A DNA stretch of 64,000 nucleotides, taken from assembly GCA_025766275.1 (NCBI GenBank), contig JAFKAC010000022.1, forward strand, positions 434,001 through 498,000. The letters run 5' to 3'. Below the pieces are notes generated by a model. That model did no database searches. It saw nothing but the letters and a program-made list of their open reading frames with translations, and was not told the origin of the DNA. Shown here one piece after another: positions 54,877 to 64,000 of the stretch; the stretch's first letter is position 1, and each line of letters opens with the position of its first letter. Source of the stretch: Lactarius indigo (Eukaryota; Basidiomycota; Agaricomycetes; Russulales; Russulaceae). The position numbers and the translations under genes were made by a program.

Positions 54877-56925
54877 GTGGCTGTAACAACCAGAGACCAG
54901 TGGACCAGCTTCCGTCCCTATTCGCTCCCAAGGAGAGGAGAGCGCAACGTCCCCACGCGCTTTTTACAAGCTGCCAGTTGGAGGGAAAGACAAGAAGAGA
55001 CTGGATATTTCGTCGAGTTTAACGGACCTAGCAGATTCCGTCCAGTTGAGTTCAACTTTGACCATCTGTGTTGGGTAGAAGTTGCTTGGAACCCCGTAGA
55101 CTCCCAGTGGGACGCCATACGACCAGCAGGACCCAGGTATCAGTGCGATATCGACGCACGAGAACTCAATAGTCGAGCCGACTGGGGCCCTATTGACGGA
55201 CAAATACGAGAACACTCCACTGGAGAGGTAGTGTCGGAAGAAGAGCAGAGCCAAGAGGGAGACGAAGAAAGCGAAGGACGAGAGCCAAATCAAACGGAGA
55301 CCAGCGGAGGAGCAATACAGGACCTCCTCATCGAACGAGCTGAGTCCGCACACATTACAGAACCAGAACCGATTCACATCAGGTCGCCAGCTATCATGGC
55401 AACTTTGACGCAAGCTATGGAAGAGGTGGCCATCGAAGAAGCACGTGCCATAAGGGCAGAAGCAAGAGACATCCTTATGCCCATCAACCCAGAAACCGGA
55501 GTACGAATGACCGCGGACGACGCCGCCATCTTTCGAGCCATCGGATCGGACAGGGGAGACCCCCCGTCCGGACGCCGACCAACCATGGAACTACCTCCGG
55601 GGGTAGGAGGACCAGACGGAGATCCGCCACCCCCGCCTGGAGGAGGAGTCCCATTCGACTTACGAAGAACCGAACCACCGAGAGGACCACCCGCTGGACC
55701 GCCAGGAGGCGGAGGAGGCGGAGGAGGCGGAGGTGGCGGAGATGCCGGAGGCGGAGGCCACCATAACGAAAAATTAACCGGCGAGCCACCTTCAATTTTT
55801 GATGGAGACAGACTTAAAGTGGACCAGTTTCTGACACAGTGGCACGTCTACTGGGGTATGAACTTGGATGCCCCCATCATGCGCAACGACTACAGAAGAT
55901 GTCTTCTGTTCCTGTCGTACATCAAAGGCGGAGCGGTCAGCGAATGGGTCTTGTCCTTCCTGAACTGGCTCAACAGGCAAATACAACGAGGGATCAGTCC
56001 CTACACCCGCGACCTATGGGATGCCGTAGCAGACGGTTTCAGCCAGAGGTTTGAAAACACACTGGAGCGCGAACAAGCGCAAGCGATACTACGAAAAGGG
56101 TTCAAAATGATGGGAGAGGACATTGACAAGTACGTCAACGATTTCGAACAACTCGCACGGAAGGCTCACTACCGCCTCAATGAACCACAAACGATCGACC
56201 TCTTCACGTCGGGCCTGCCGAAGGAACTATTCAAAAACGCATTTCAATTCGATGACCCAGTTACATTCGATGACTGGAAGAGAGCCGTGCTCAAGCGACA
56301 GAAAAATTACATTCATCTCAAAGCAAGGCTCAACGAGTACAAAAATACCCCAACGCAGTCCAAGAAACAGACCGGCAACGCGGGATGGACGCTCCCGCAA
56401 AACCTACCCCAGACTAACCCCTGGGCTATGGACACCTCGGCTGATCGCGCAAGGGTACGACTGGTGGGATCAGAAGACATCGACTTTAACAAGCTACCCC
56501 ATCGCGACTGGCAAACGCCACCGTTCCCGCCAAGAGGAGGGCCGGGCGCGAGAGGACGAGGAAGAGGGGGATCGAGGCGAGACTTAAGGAACGTCCTCTG
56601 TTACAATTGTCACGCTCCGGGGCATCTCTCACGAAACTGCCCCCATCCACGCGCACAAGGACACTGGCAAAACGCGCCATCAAGCAGCCGGATGACTGAA
56701 ACCACGTGGCACCAGGGGCCCGTATCACAATACGAACCCTCACTACCCGGATATATGACCCCGGCACCCAGCGCGACACCAACGCCTCAAATCAACGCGG
56801 CGAGCACGAAGACAGCAGGAGAACAAGCGAAAGAGTGGCTCACGCAAGTAGCCAACAGCACAGATGAGGTGAAGGATCTCATCCTTCAAGATCTGTGGGG
56901 AAAAGAGGGTTTTCGGGACGCCTAA
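54877..56925 (+). CDS. Element A2 Gag
   Basis: About 682 aa. The frame opens after TAA at 54859-54861; its first usable codon is GTG (54877), and no ATG occurs until about residue 175, although the N-terminal residues (TSFRPYSLPRRGERN, FRPVEFNFDHLCWVE) are conserved in A1. It contains a Gly/Pro-rich linker (about 245-300), a capsid-like region (FDGDRLKVDQFLTQWHVYW, LDAPIMRNDYRRCLLFLSYI) and a CCHC knuckle CYNCHAPGHLSRNC at about 575-588. It forms the particle shell and packages RNA. Pol is reached by -1 frameshifting at 56898-56904. Confidence 0.88.
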   Translation: MAVTTRDQWTSFRPYSLPRRGERNVPTRFLQAASWRERQEETGYFVEFNGPSRFRPVEFNFDHLCWVEVAWNPVDSQWDAIRPAGPRYQCDIDARELNSRADWGPIDGQIREHSTGEVVSEEEQSQEGDEESEGREPNQTETSGGAIQDLLIERAESAHITEPEPIHIRSPAIMATLTQAMEEVAIEEARAIRAEARDILMPINPETGVRMTADDAAIFRAIGSDRGDPPSGRRPTMELPPGVGGPDGDPPPPPGGGVPFDLRRTEPPRGPPAGPPGGGGGGGGGGGGDAGGGGHHNEKLTGEPPSIFDGDRLKVDQFLTQWHVYWGMNLDAPIMRNDYRRCLLFLSYIKGGAVSEWVLSFLNWLNRQIQRGISPYTRDLWDAVADGFSQRFENTLEREQAQAILRKGFKMMGEDIDKYVNDFEQLARKAHYRLNEPQTIDLFTSGLPKELFKNAFQFDDPVTFDDWKRAVLKRQKNYIHLKARLNEYKNTPTQSKKQTGNAGWTLPQNLPQTNPWAMDTSADRARVRLVGSEDIDFNKLPHRDWQTPPFPPRGGPGARGRGRGGSRRDLRNVLCYNCHAPGHLSRNCPHPRAQGHWQNAPSSSRMTETTWHQGPVSQYEPSLPGYMTPAPSATPTPQINAASTKTAGEQAKEWLTQVANSTDEVKDLILQDLWGKEGFRDA

Positions 56926-59900
56926 ACCCGTCAGTCTGGGTGAGGGCTTTACAATGTAATTCTGTAATTGTGACAACACGCTATCGATCTCTACGAATCC
57001 CAGTGACTGTCCGAACGAATTACCAAACGACTGAAACAAACGCGTTGGTCGACTCTGGAGCGACCGATAATTTTATCAAACCAAGTATGGCGGCCAAGGC
57101 AGGAATTCCGGTACAAACGTTAGAAACGCCTCGCAAGATATGGAACATAGACAATACGGAAAACAAAGCTGGGTTAATCACTCATTATGTTAACCTGGAG
57201 GTGAAAACGCGTGGACAGGTAAAAAAGATGACCTTTCTGGTCACCGACCTCGGAAGCGAAAACATGGTACTCGGTTATCCATGGCTGAGCGCCTTCGAAC
57301 CCACCATCAGTTGGGCTACGGCAACCACACACCCCGACGTACAGCCCGTAGTGCTAGCCACTACAGAAGAACTCCTCACCGCGTCTGTGGCTCGAGCCCT
57401 CATCATCGCGGAAAAAGAGGATATCCTACGAGAACTGCACGAAGAAACTTTCGCACGAGCCACAACCTCGACGGAGTTGGCCATATCAGCAAAACAACAA
57501 CAGACGGCAGCCGTGCTGCCACCCGAATACGCAGAGTTCAGCAAACTCTTTAACGAGCAAGCCTCACATCGCTTCCCCCCGGCTAGGCCGTGGGACCACG
57601 CAATTGACTTCAAACCATCAGCACCGGCGGCTATAGACTGCAAGATATACCCCATGACGCAGAAAGAAGAAGGCGAACTCAAGGAGTTCTTAGACGAAAA
57701 GTTGAAACAGGGCTATTTGCGTCCCTCCATATCCCCGTACGCGTCTTCCTTCTTTTTCATTAAAAAGAAGGACGGAAAACTACGCCCTGTCCAGGACTAT
57801 CGCGTTATCAATTCACACACCATCCGCAATCAATACCCGCTGCCGCTCATCCAAGATCTCATTCTAGATCTCAGCAACGCCCACATATACACCAAACTCG
57901 ACATTCGATGGGGCTACAACAACGTACGTATTCGTGACGGCGATCAGGAGAAAGCAGCATTCAAGACCAAATTTGGTCTCTTCGAACCGACGGTTATGTT
58001 CTTCGGCCTCACCAACTCTCCGGCCACCTTCCAAGCCATGATGAATCACATCTACCGCGATACCATCGCGAAGCACGATCGCCTCGGCACTACGATACGT
58101 GTCTATATGGATGATATTGGTATCGCAACTCACTTCGATCACGATCTAGCCGCCCATATTTCGGCCGTCCGCGACGTCCTACGCGTTGCCGAAGAACACG
58201 ATCTCTACTTCAAGCTTGAGAAGTGCCTATTTCATCAACCGCGAATGGATTACCTGGGGGTAATCCTTGAAAAGGGGGTAACTCGCATGGACCCCGTAAA
58301 AGTTCAAGGCATTAAAGACTGGCCAACGCCCACGAAGGTCAAGGACGTTCGATCCTTCCTTGGCTTCTGCAACTTTTACAGACTTTTCATTCGCGGTTTC
58401 GCAAACCACGCAAAACCGTTGACCAAACTAACACGAAAGGATGAAGAGTGGAGATGGACGGAAGTAGAAGAAGAGGCATTCAACACCTTAAAACGCCTTG
58501 TAACAGAGGAACCGGTGCTCGCACACCCAGTCCTCCAGGACCCGTTCGAATTAGAGGTCGATGCCTCGGGATACGCGGTGGGAGCCGTACTCCTACAAAA
58601 AAAGGCTGATGGAAAGCGACACCCAATAGGATATTACTCCGCAACGCTTTCTGAAGCCGAACGCAACTACGACATCTATGACCTGGAATTATTGGCCATA
58701 GTCAAGGCGTTGCGAAACTGGAGACCGCTACTTGCAGGAGCCCCACATAAGATCAAAATTTACTCCGATCACCTCAACCTGCAATATTGGAAATCACCGC
58801 AAAAGATCAGCAGACGCGTCGCCAGGGAAGTGTTAGAACTCTCAGAATACGACTTCGAAATTCACCACATCAAAGGAAAGAACAATGGACGAGCGGACGC
58901 GCTGTCGCGTTGACCAGACTATGACCAGGGAACAGAGGACAACAGCGAAGTGGTGGTACTACCACCCGAAATCTTTGTCCGAACCCTCAACACGGCAAGG
59001 ACATTCACCCTCAACCCGAACTTGTCGCAACCGCGACATCAACAAGATGAGGAGGTAATCAAGGTGTGGGTCGACCCCCACCAATTGAAGAAGATCCAAG
59101 GAGAGTGGTATAAGGACGGCAGGTTCGTAATAACCGGACCAGCATCAACGCATCGCGTACTGATCCATGACCACCATGACCTGCCAATACACGGTCACCC
59201 GGGGATCGCGAAGACACAACGAATCCTGGAGAGGCACTATTGGTGGCCACAACTGCGAAAGGATGTGTACGAATATGTCCAGGGATGTGCGGAGTGCCAA
59301 CGGAACAAGGTAAACACACGTCCCATACGAGCAGCACTACACCCCATCACACCGGTACTCGATGCGCTCCCCTTTCAAACGGTGGCAATTGATTTCATTA
59401 CCAAGTTGCCGATATCCGGGGGGCATGATAGCATCCTCACCGTCACCGACCACGACTGCAGCAAAGCCTCGGTGTTTATACCGTGCCGAGAAGAAATAAC
59501 CGCAGAAGAAACCGCCGCGCTGTACGTCAGTCATGTTTTTAAACGATTCGGACTACCGCGCAAAGTCATCAGTGATCGGGACCCCCACTTCACATCCAAG
59601 TTCACAAGGGAGGCGTGCCGAATTCTGGGGGTGCAGCAAAATATATCCACGGCGTACCACCCACGCACCGATGGACAATCGGAGAGGACCAATCAATGGT
59701 TGGAGCAGTACTTACGCTTCTGGGTGAACGAACGCCAAGACAACTGGGCCACGTATCTGCCAATAGCTGAATTCGCGCACAATAACTGGCCCCACGAGCA
59801 CATGAAACAATCACCGTTCCAGCTCCTGATGGGATACGACCCGCGAGCTGACTGGACCGATAAGCCATCCCCTATTCCACAAGTAACCACGCGACTGACA

Positions 59901-61634
59901 CAGCTGAAAGAAGCTAGAAGGGACGCCCAACACCTTATGAAAAAGGCACAAGAGGCATGGGTGCGCAACAAAGATACGCCCAAGTTCCGCATCAACGACC
60001 TCGTGTGGTTAGAAGGGAAGCACCTCCGAACCAATCAGCCCACAGCAAAGTTAGCGGCGCGACGCCACGGACCTTTTAGGGTAATCCAGGTGATGTCGCC
60101 CTATAATTATCGATTGGAACTTCCCACACAGTGGAGCATACATCCAGTGTTCCACATCGATCTTCTCACGCCCTACAAGCAAACTTCCTTACATGGGGAA
60201 AACTTCACGCGCCCACCGCCAGAACTGATCGATGGCAAAGAGGAATACGAAGTCGAGGCCATTCTGGACTCCCGGCATTTCGGCAGGAACAAACGCCTGC
60301 AGTACCTCGTTAGGTGGAAGGGGTATCCGGACTCGGAAAACCAGTGGGTCAACAAGGATGACGTCTTTGCGCCAGAAGCGCTCCGCCTATACCAGGAAGC
60401 GCAAGCGCGCGGGCAACAAGTTAAAACGAGCAGCGCAAGGGTCGAAGGGAGTCAACCCTCTTTCCTCCGATTCCTCACCTCTCATATGCCTACCTCCCCT
60501 CTGCGTCATGTCACCCAAGCAGCGCTCCTCGACTCCCTCGCACAAGACGCCCACGCCCTCTTGGCTGAGGACGACGACACCAAGGTACCCAACCCTCAAA
60601 TCACACCATGGACGCCTCTTAGACCAACCGAGGGGCCTATCACCGCACAAGAGTGGGCCAACGTCATCACCAGATTCCCAGACCCCACTACTACCCCCGA
60701 CGACGAATCCGCCGTCGTCCACATCTTCAGAAACGACCGCGGAGAACGCGAACCGATCGCCGCTATCCCCCCAAGCGACGACCTCATCGGCGTTCGCGGA
60801 ATTTTCCCGAGCAACGACCAGCGTTCAAGCGCTGATGGAGTACGAGTTGGAGGGGTGGAGGAGAGTGGCAGCGGAGTGGCAGAAGGAGCAGCTCGACTCC
60901 GCAGCGGCCCGACTGAGGGAGATGCGCGAGCGGCGGCAGCGATGGAGGCAGCTGAGGCTGGCCATGACGACAACGATTACTACCCGGCACGCCATGCCTT
61001 CCTTCGAACGAAAAGCGACCCTACTAATCCCCTCATCACACCCTGGCTCGTCTACACCGACGGGTCCCCCATGTATCGAGGACGTGTGCGCGTGCCTGGC
61101 GCCGCCGATCATCGTACGTTCACCGCCGCCGACGACCCCGCGCATGTCATTGCGCCTGAAGGGTTCCGGGCAAATCGACGACCCCATCACATTCCATACC
61201 CCATCACCGGGCCCGACGGAGTAGAGCGGGACGCGTCCCACGTCCAAATAATCGGAGGGGCTGACCCCCTCATACTAGGAGTCATACCAGGGTCACCACA
61301 TGTCTACGGTAAGCCCTTCTACGCTGAGCCGTACGTGTCCGCCGCTCTCCGTCCTATGTACCCCCACGAAGACCTGGTCGTCTTCGAGGCGGACCGCATC
61401 ACCGACCGAGCCCTCAACCGAATCAACGACGAGTCGCTCACAGCCGAAGTTACGCGCTTCCGCGCGGCCAGCTATGAGCTGGACCGACTCCGTGCGCGAG
61501 TGGCCCAACTCCGCGCCATGATTGAGTGTGCGCAGGACGACCGCCGCGACTCCATCTATCGCCTGGAGCGCGCTACGGCACTTGAACGCATCGCCGACGA
61601 GCAACGCGACTGGCCGGCGAGAGACTTTCGGTGA
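56895..61634 (+). CDS. Element A2 Pol with one internal TGA
   Basis: Frame -1 to gag. Protease LVDSGATDNFI (D-S-G near residue 53). RT with KKDGKLRPVQDYRVIN and the catalytic YMDD at 404-407. RNase H with LEVDASGYAVGAVLLQ. A TGA at codon 673 (58911-58913) falls in a linker after GRADALSR. Integrase follows: HHCC finger (HDLPIHGHPG..CAECQ), core DFITKLP..SDRDPHFTS..GQSERTNQ, then the chromodomain EVEAILDSRHFG..YLVRWKGYPDSENQWV (about 60250-60390) that targets chromatin. A roughly 380-aa C-terminal extension after the chromodomain has no recognised family and is also present in A1. At the TGA position A1 has AGA. Confidence 0.88.
56898..56904 (+). promoter_or_regulatory. -1 ribosomal frameshift heptamer of element A2
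   Basis: G-GGA-AAA in the gag frame fits X-XXY-YYZ; slipping one base back enters the pol frame (GKRGFSG). The same heptamer is kept in A1. Confidence 0.7.
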
Positions 61635-61650
61635 GTCGGGGTCTCACGCT

Positions 61651-61662
61651 GAAAGGGGGTGA
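61651..61662 (+). promoter_or_regulatory. Polypurine tract of element A2
   Basis: GAAAGGGGGTGA directly before the 3' LTR; primes plus-strand DNA synthesis. Confidence 0.75.
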
Positions 61663-62206
61663 TGTCACGTTTCGGACTTTCTGTGTTGTGGTGTGACTTG
61701 GAGTAGAACCCTTACTGTACCGGTTGCAACTACGGCGGTAAGGTAGATTAGTTGCGGACTTACTTACGGTGATACGGCAGTGCGATAGGCGATAGGGTAC
61801 GATAGCTGACTGATGACTGACGCCACTAGTACTGGTACTAGTAGTATTAGGGTTCGCGTTGTTTCTGCGATACGTTGGACGCTTACTTACTGTGACTCAT
61901 AGCGGCGCTTCTAAGCCCGCTCATATTGTATTTAACTTGTCTTGTGAAGACCAAGATACGCCATCTTGGTCTTCTTGAATCGTCACTTGTTTCTCTTTTC
62001 AACTTGCCTCTCTCATCTTTCTATCATAACTCGGTGTCCGACTTTGTCTGTGACAAACAAGATAGGCATAGGTCTTGCCGGTGTACCTTCGCGTATTCAC
62101 TGAGGCGAGCACACGGACCTTCGTGTCGTCGTGTCAAGCATACATTCGCGTTAAGTTGTTACCACCTTTCGAGCTCAAGTCGAGCTGACGCCGTGGCGGC
62201 GTTACA
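61663..62206 (+). repeat. 3' LTR of element A2
   Basis: 544 bp, appears identical to 54314-54857. Confidence 0.93.
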
Positions 62207-63077
62207 CAGAGCCCCCACCATGTACGAAGATATCAAAGCCCAGCTCATGGCTGCAATAGCCAAAATCACCAAATCGCAAAATATAGGAGTAGCGACCCCA
62301 TGTGGAGGCCATCGCCGCAAAACGCCACCCCAATGCCTTCCTAGTTTTCAACCTCACGACCGAACAAGTGGACATCCTCCTTACGAGGACAGTCTGGTCG
62401 TCACCTGCCATCACTTTCCGAGCAACCCCCCTGGGACGCGTATGCCTGGAATTCCTCTTCACAATCAGAGGATTCCACTCCATGACCAAGGAGGACATAG
62501 AAGTCATCATCAAGGGTGTCTGGAATGACCCCGAAACAAAGAACTATATAGTGGCTATCGCAAATGAACACCCTGAGGATGAGAGACTACAAGTATACGA
62601 AGCTCTCACGAAGCTCACTAACTCCGTCCACCTCACACACCTAGACATCAAACAACCCGGGGACCTGCTGATACCTCAATTCAATGTCTATGCCAAAGGC
62701 TGGGAGGCAATAAACTTAGGAGTTTGGCCCAGGGTAAGGAAATATCTAGCAGGCCGCTCCTACTCAGCCCCGATGATGGGAACCAGAATCACAAACATCA
62801 GCCCATACAATTGCAGTATCTGCCATGGAGTAGACCACCCCCAAGGCCTATGCCCATTCCCTGACGTAGACAGCTGGAACGGCCCCAAGAGACGCAATGA
62901 CAAGGGCAAAACTAGAAGCCAAGGCAGGGGCTTTGGCCCTAACACCCACACATAGAGAGCGAGCGGTTGAACAGCGCTAAATACCTCACTAAATGTAAAT
63001 AAAATGGCCCAGCCCAAAATTAGATAGTCCCTGTAGAATGCTTAAATACGAGACGAACACTTCCCCACTCCCCACCT

Positions 63078-64000
63078 ATGATGCCTGCAAGCACCACCCC
63101 GTCCCTCTCCAGCCCCCAACACACACATGTCCCCACCCGGACAAATGGTGAATGCACCCGACAAGGGAGCGCACACCAAGGTACAGATCAGTACCACCCA
63201 ACATCTGGGCACAGCACGGCCCCAACACGTGATCAGAACTCGCTACACCACAAAGCCAATATAAACATAGCTACCCTAAACCTAAACAGCTTTACCGCCC
63301 CTTCACATCAAATGAACGGGATAGAAAAATGGTCCACAATTAACCACACACTAAACACATACAAAATAGCGATATTAGCCGTACAAGAAACACACCTAGA
63401 CAATGAGTGTGTCCAGAACATAATCACCTGCCTTGGCCGGAAAATGGACCTACTAACATCACATAACCCAACAAACCCATGAGCCACCGTGGGAGTAGCC
63501 TTCGTTATAAATAAGAGCATAATAGCCCCTAAGTCCTGCAAAATGACAGAACTTATCCCCGGAAGAGCCATAGCCCTGAAAATCAACTGGCACGAATCAG
63601 AAGAAACGACCCTAATCAACGTCTACACACCAAATAACAAATCCAAACACCCCATTTTCTGGGAATCAATAGAATACGCATGCATGAATCACGGAGTAAA
63701 CCACCCAGACTTCCTTCTGGGGGACTTCAACGTCACGGAAGACCCCATAGACAGAGCACTGATCCACCACGATGACCAAAGCACTGTAGAAGCGCTACAC
63801 GACCTACGACACCAGCTCAACCTGGAAGACACGTGGAGACACAGGAACCCAAAGGAACGATGTTTCACCTACCACGCGAACGCAAGCGGACACCAAATCC
63901 AATCCAGACTAGATAGAATCTATGTAAAAGAACAGAAAGCAATTCATACCCTCAACTGGAAAATGGGCCCAACCCCTGTCCTGACAGATCACTGGATAAC
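63078..64000 (+). pseudogene. LINE ORF2, endonuclease part (incomplete at window edge)
   Basis: Frame from 63078 with a Ser/Thr/Pro-rich leader, then the AP-endonuclease-like domain that nicks target DNA: NIATLNLNSFT, AVQETHLD (Glu of the active site), VINVYTP-type strand (LINVYTPNN), LLGDFNVTEDPIDR, SRLDRIYV and LTDHW (catalytic His). A TGA at 63480-63482, between the second and third motif, interrupts the frame, which then continues to 64000. Reverse transcriptase would lie beyond the window. Confidence 0.78.

Larger units (their letters stand above)
54314..62206 (+). mobile_element. Element A2: near-intact Tf1/sushi-like chromovirus
   Basis: 7,893 bp, flanked by CAGAG (54309-54313, 62207-62211), with 544-bp LTRs in which I saw no difference. 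Gag (54877-56925), -1 overlap, pol (56895-61634) with protease, RT, RNase H, integrase and chromodomain. A polypurine tract GAAAGGGGGTGA precedes the 3' LTR. The only obvious lesion is one TGA in pol (58911-58913). It is inserted in LINE ORF1. Confidence 0.93.
52095..62956 (+). pseudogene. LINE ORF1, split by two LTR insertions
   Basis: Pro/Thr-rich N-terminal frames (52095-52397, 52599-52907) are followed by MNEEDDQERRAVNDLVG at 52924. The reading continues across the solo LTR (53085-53869) into KFTPRPMPQVQDVHP and FEYLDLDLISDW, then across A2 into TMYEDIKAQLMAAIAKI at 62220. A one-base frameshift near 62302 leads to HPNAFLVFNLTTEQVDILL, and the frame ends with the zinc knuckle CSICHGVDHPQGLC and a basic tail at 62955. 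A nucleic-acid-binding chaperone role is usual for ORF1 proteins. Confidence 0.65.
51950..64000 (+). mobile_element. LINE (non-LTR retrotransposon), interrupted and running off the window
   Basis: Plus-strand LINE with ORF1 (zinc-knuckle protein) and the start of ORF2 (APE-type endonuclease). It is interrupted by a solo LTR (53090-53864) and by element A2 (54314-62206). Across both insertions the ORF1 frame rejoins exactly at the target duplications. The 5' limit is approximate; the RT part and 3' end lie beyond 64000. Confidence 0.75.

Noticed and set aside
1..64000. CRISPR arrays, rRNA, tRNA genes, prokaryotic operons
   Set aside because: No array, no tRNA-like fold or rRNA signature was noticed, and the content is clearly eukaryotic.

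Overview
The window reads as genomic DNA from a filamentous basidiomycete, most likely an Agaricomycete. The evidence is 47-61 nt introns with GT..AG ends, Goodbye-NACHT-ankyrin NLR genes, a degenerate F-box family of the wood-decay-fungus type, and nested LTR and LINE retroelements. No prokaryotic signals, rRNA, tRNA or CRISPR were seen.

Left half (1-29.3 kb): an accessory NLR cluster. Three paralogous NLR genes lie on the minus strand (3828-7763, 12670-16266, 22666-26560). Once spliced by hand, each is an intact nine-exon gene of 1,166, 1,056 and 1,153 aa with an N-terminal Goodbye-type domain, a NACHT domain with complete Walker A and B motifs, and 12, 9 or 12 ankyrin repeats. About 8 kb around NLR1 (1 to about 7.95 kb) recurs around NLR3 (about 18.7-26.8 kb). 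It carries the same passengers in the same order: a 2-Cys peroxiredoxin pseudogene, a Mad1 C-terminal pseudogene, an F-box scrap, a short poly(A) retroposon and an unassigned tract. Between the NLR genes lie decayed F-box and LRR-like genes. A 1,575-bp foldback transposon with 9-bp target duplications and roughly 294-bp inverted repeats sits 345 bp upstream of NLR3.

Right half (28.7-64 kb): nested retroelements. An F-box gene (minus strand) is split by a 20.6-kb insertion. The outer element is a degenerate Tf1/sushi-like chromovirus (A1, 29357-49923). A 12,068-bp Ty3/gypsy element (B, 32816-44883) has inserted into its integrase gene, and a solo LTR (29968-30593) into its 3' end. A second, much younger A copy (A2, 54314-62206, LTRs that look identical) and another solo LTR (53090-53864) interrupt a LINE that runs off the right edge. 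Every insertion is bounded by an exact 4-5 bp target duplication, so the order of events can be read directly.

The most unusual content is in element B. Between pol and its 3' LTR it carries three spliced genes in antisense orientation (43850-42349, 42110-41450, 41283-40497). The first encodes a perfect C-x2-C-x6-C-x11-C-x2-C-x6-C zinc cluster with a basic/acidic tail. All three share a short SHOCT-like helical motif, and the second and third are clear paralogues. Other notable signals are a Tf1-like self-priming layout in element A, canonical -1 frameshift geometry, leader introns made from direct repeats in both solo LTR families, and a TGA exactly at the peroxidatic cysteine of both peroxiredoxin copies. 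All splice calls and identities come from reading the sequence; no database or alignment program was used.
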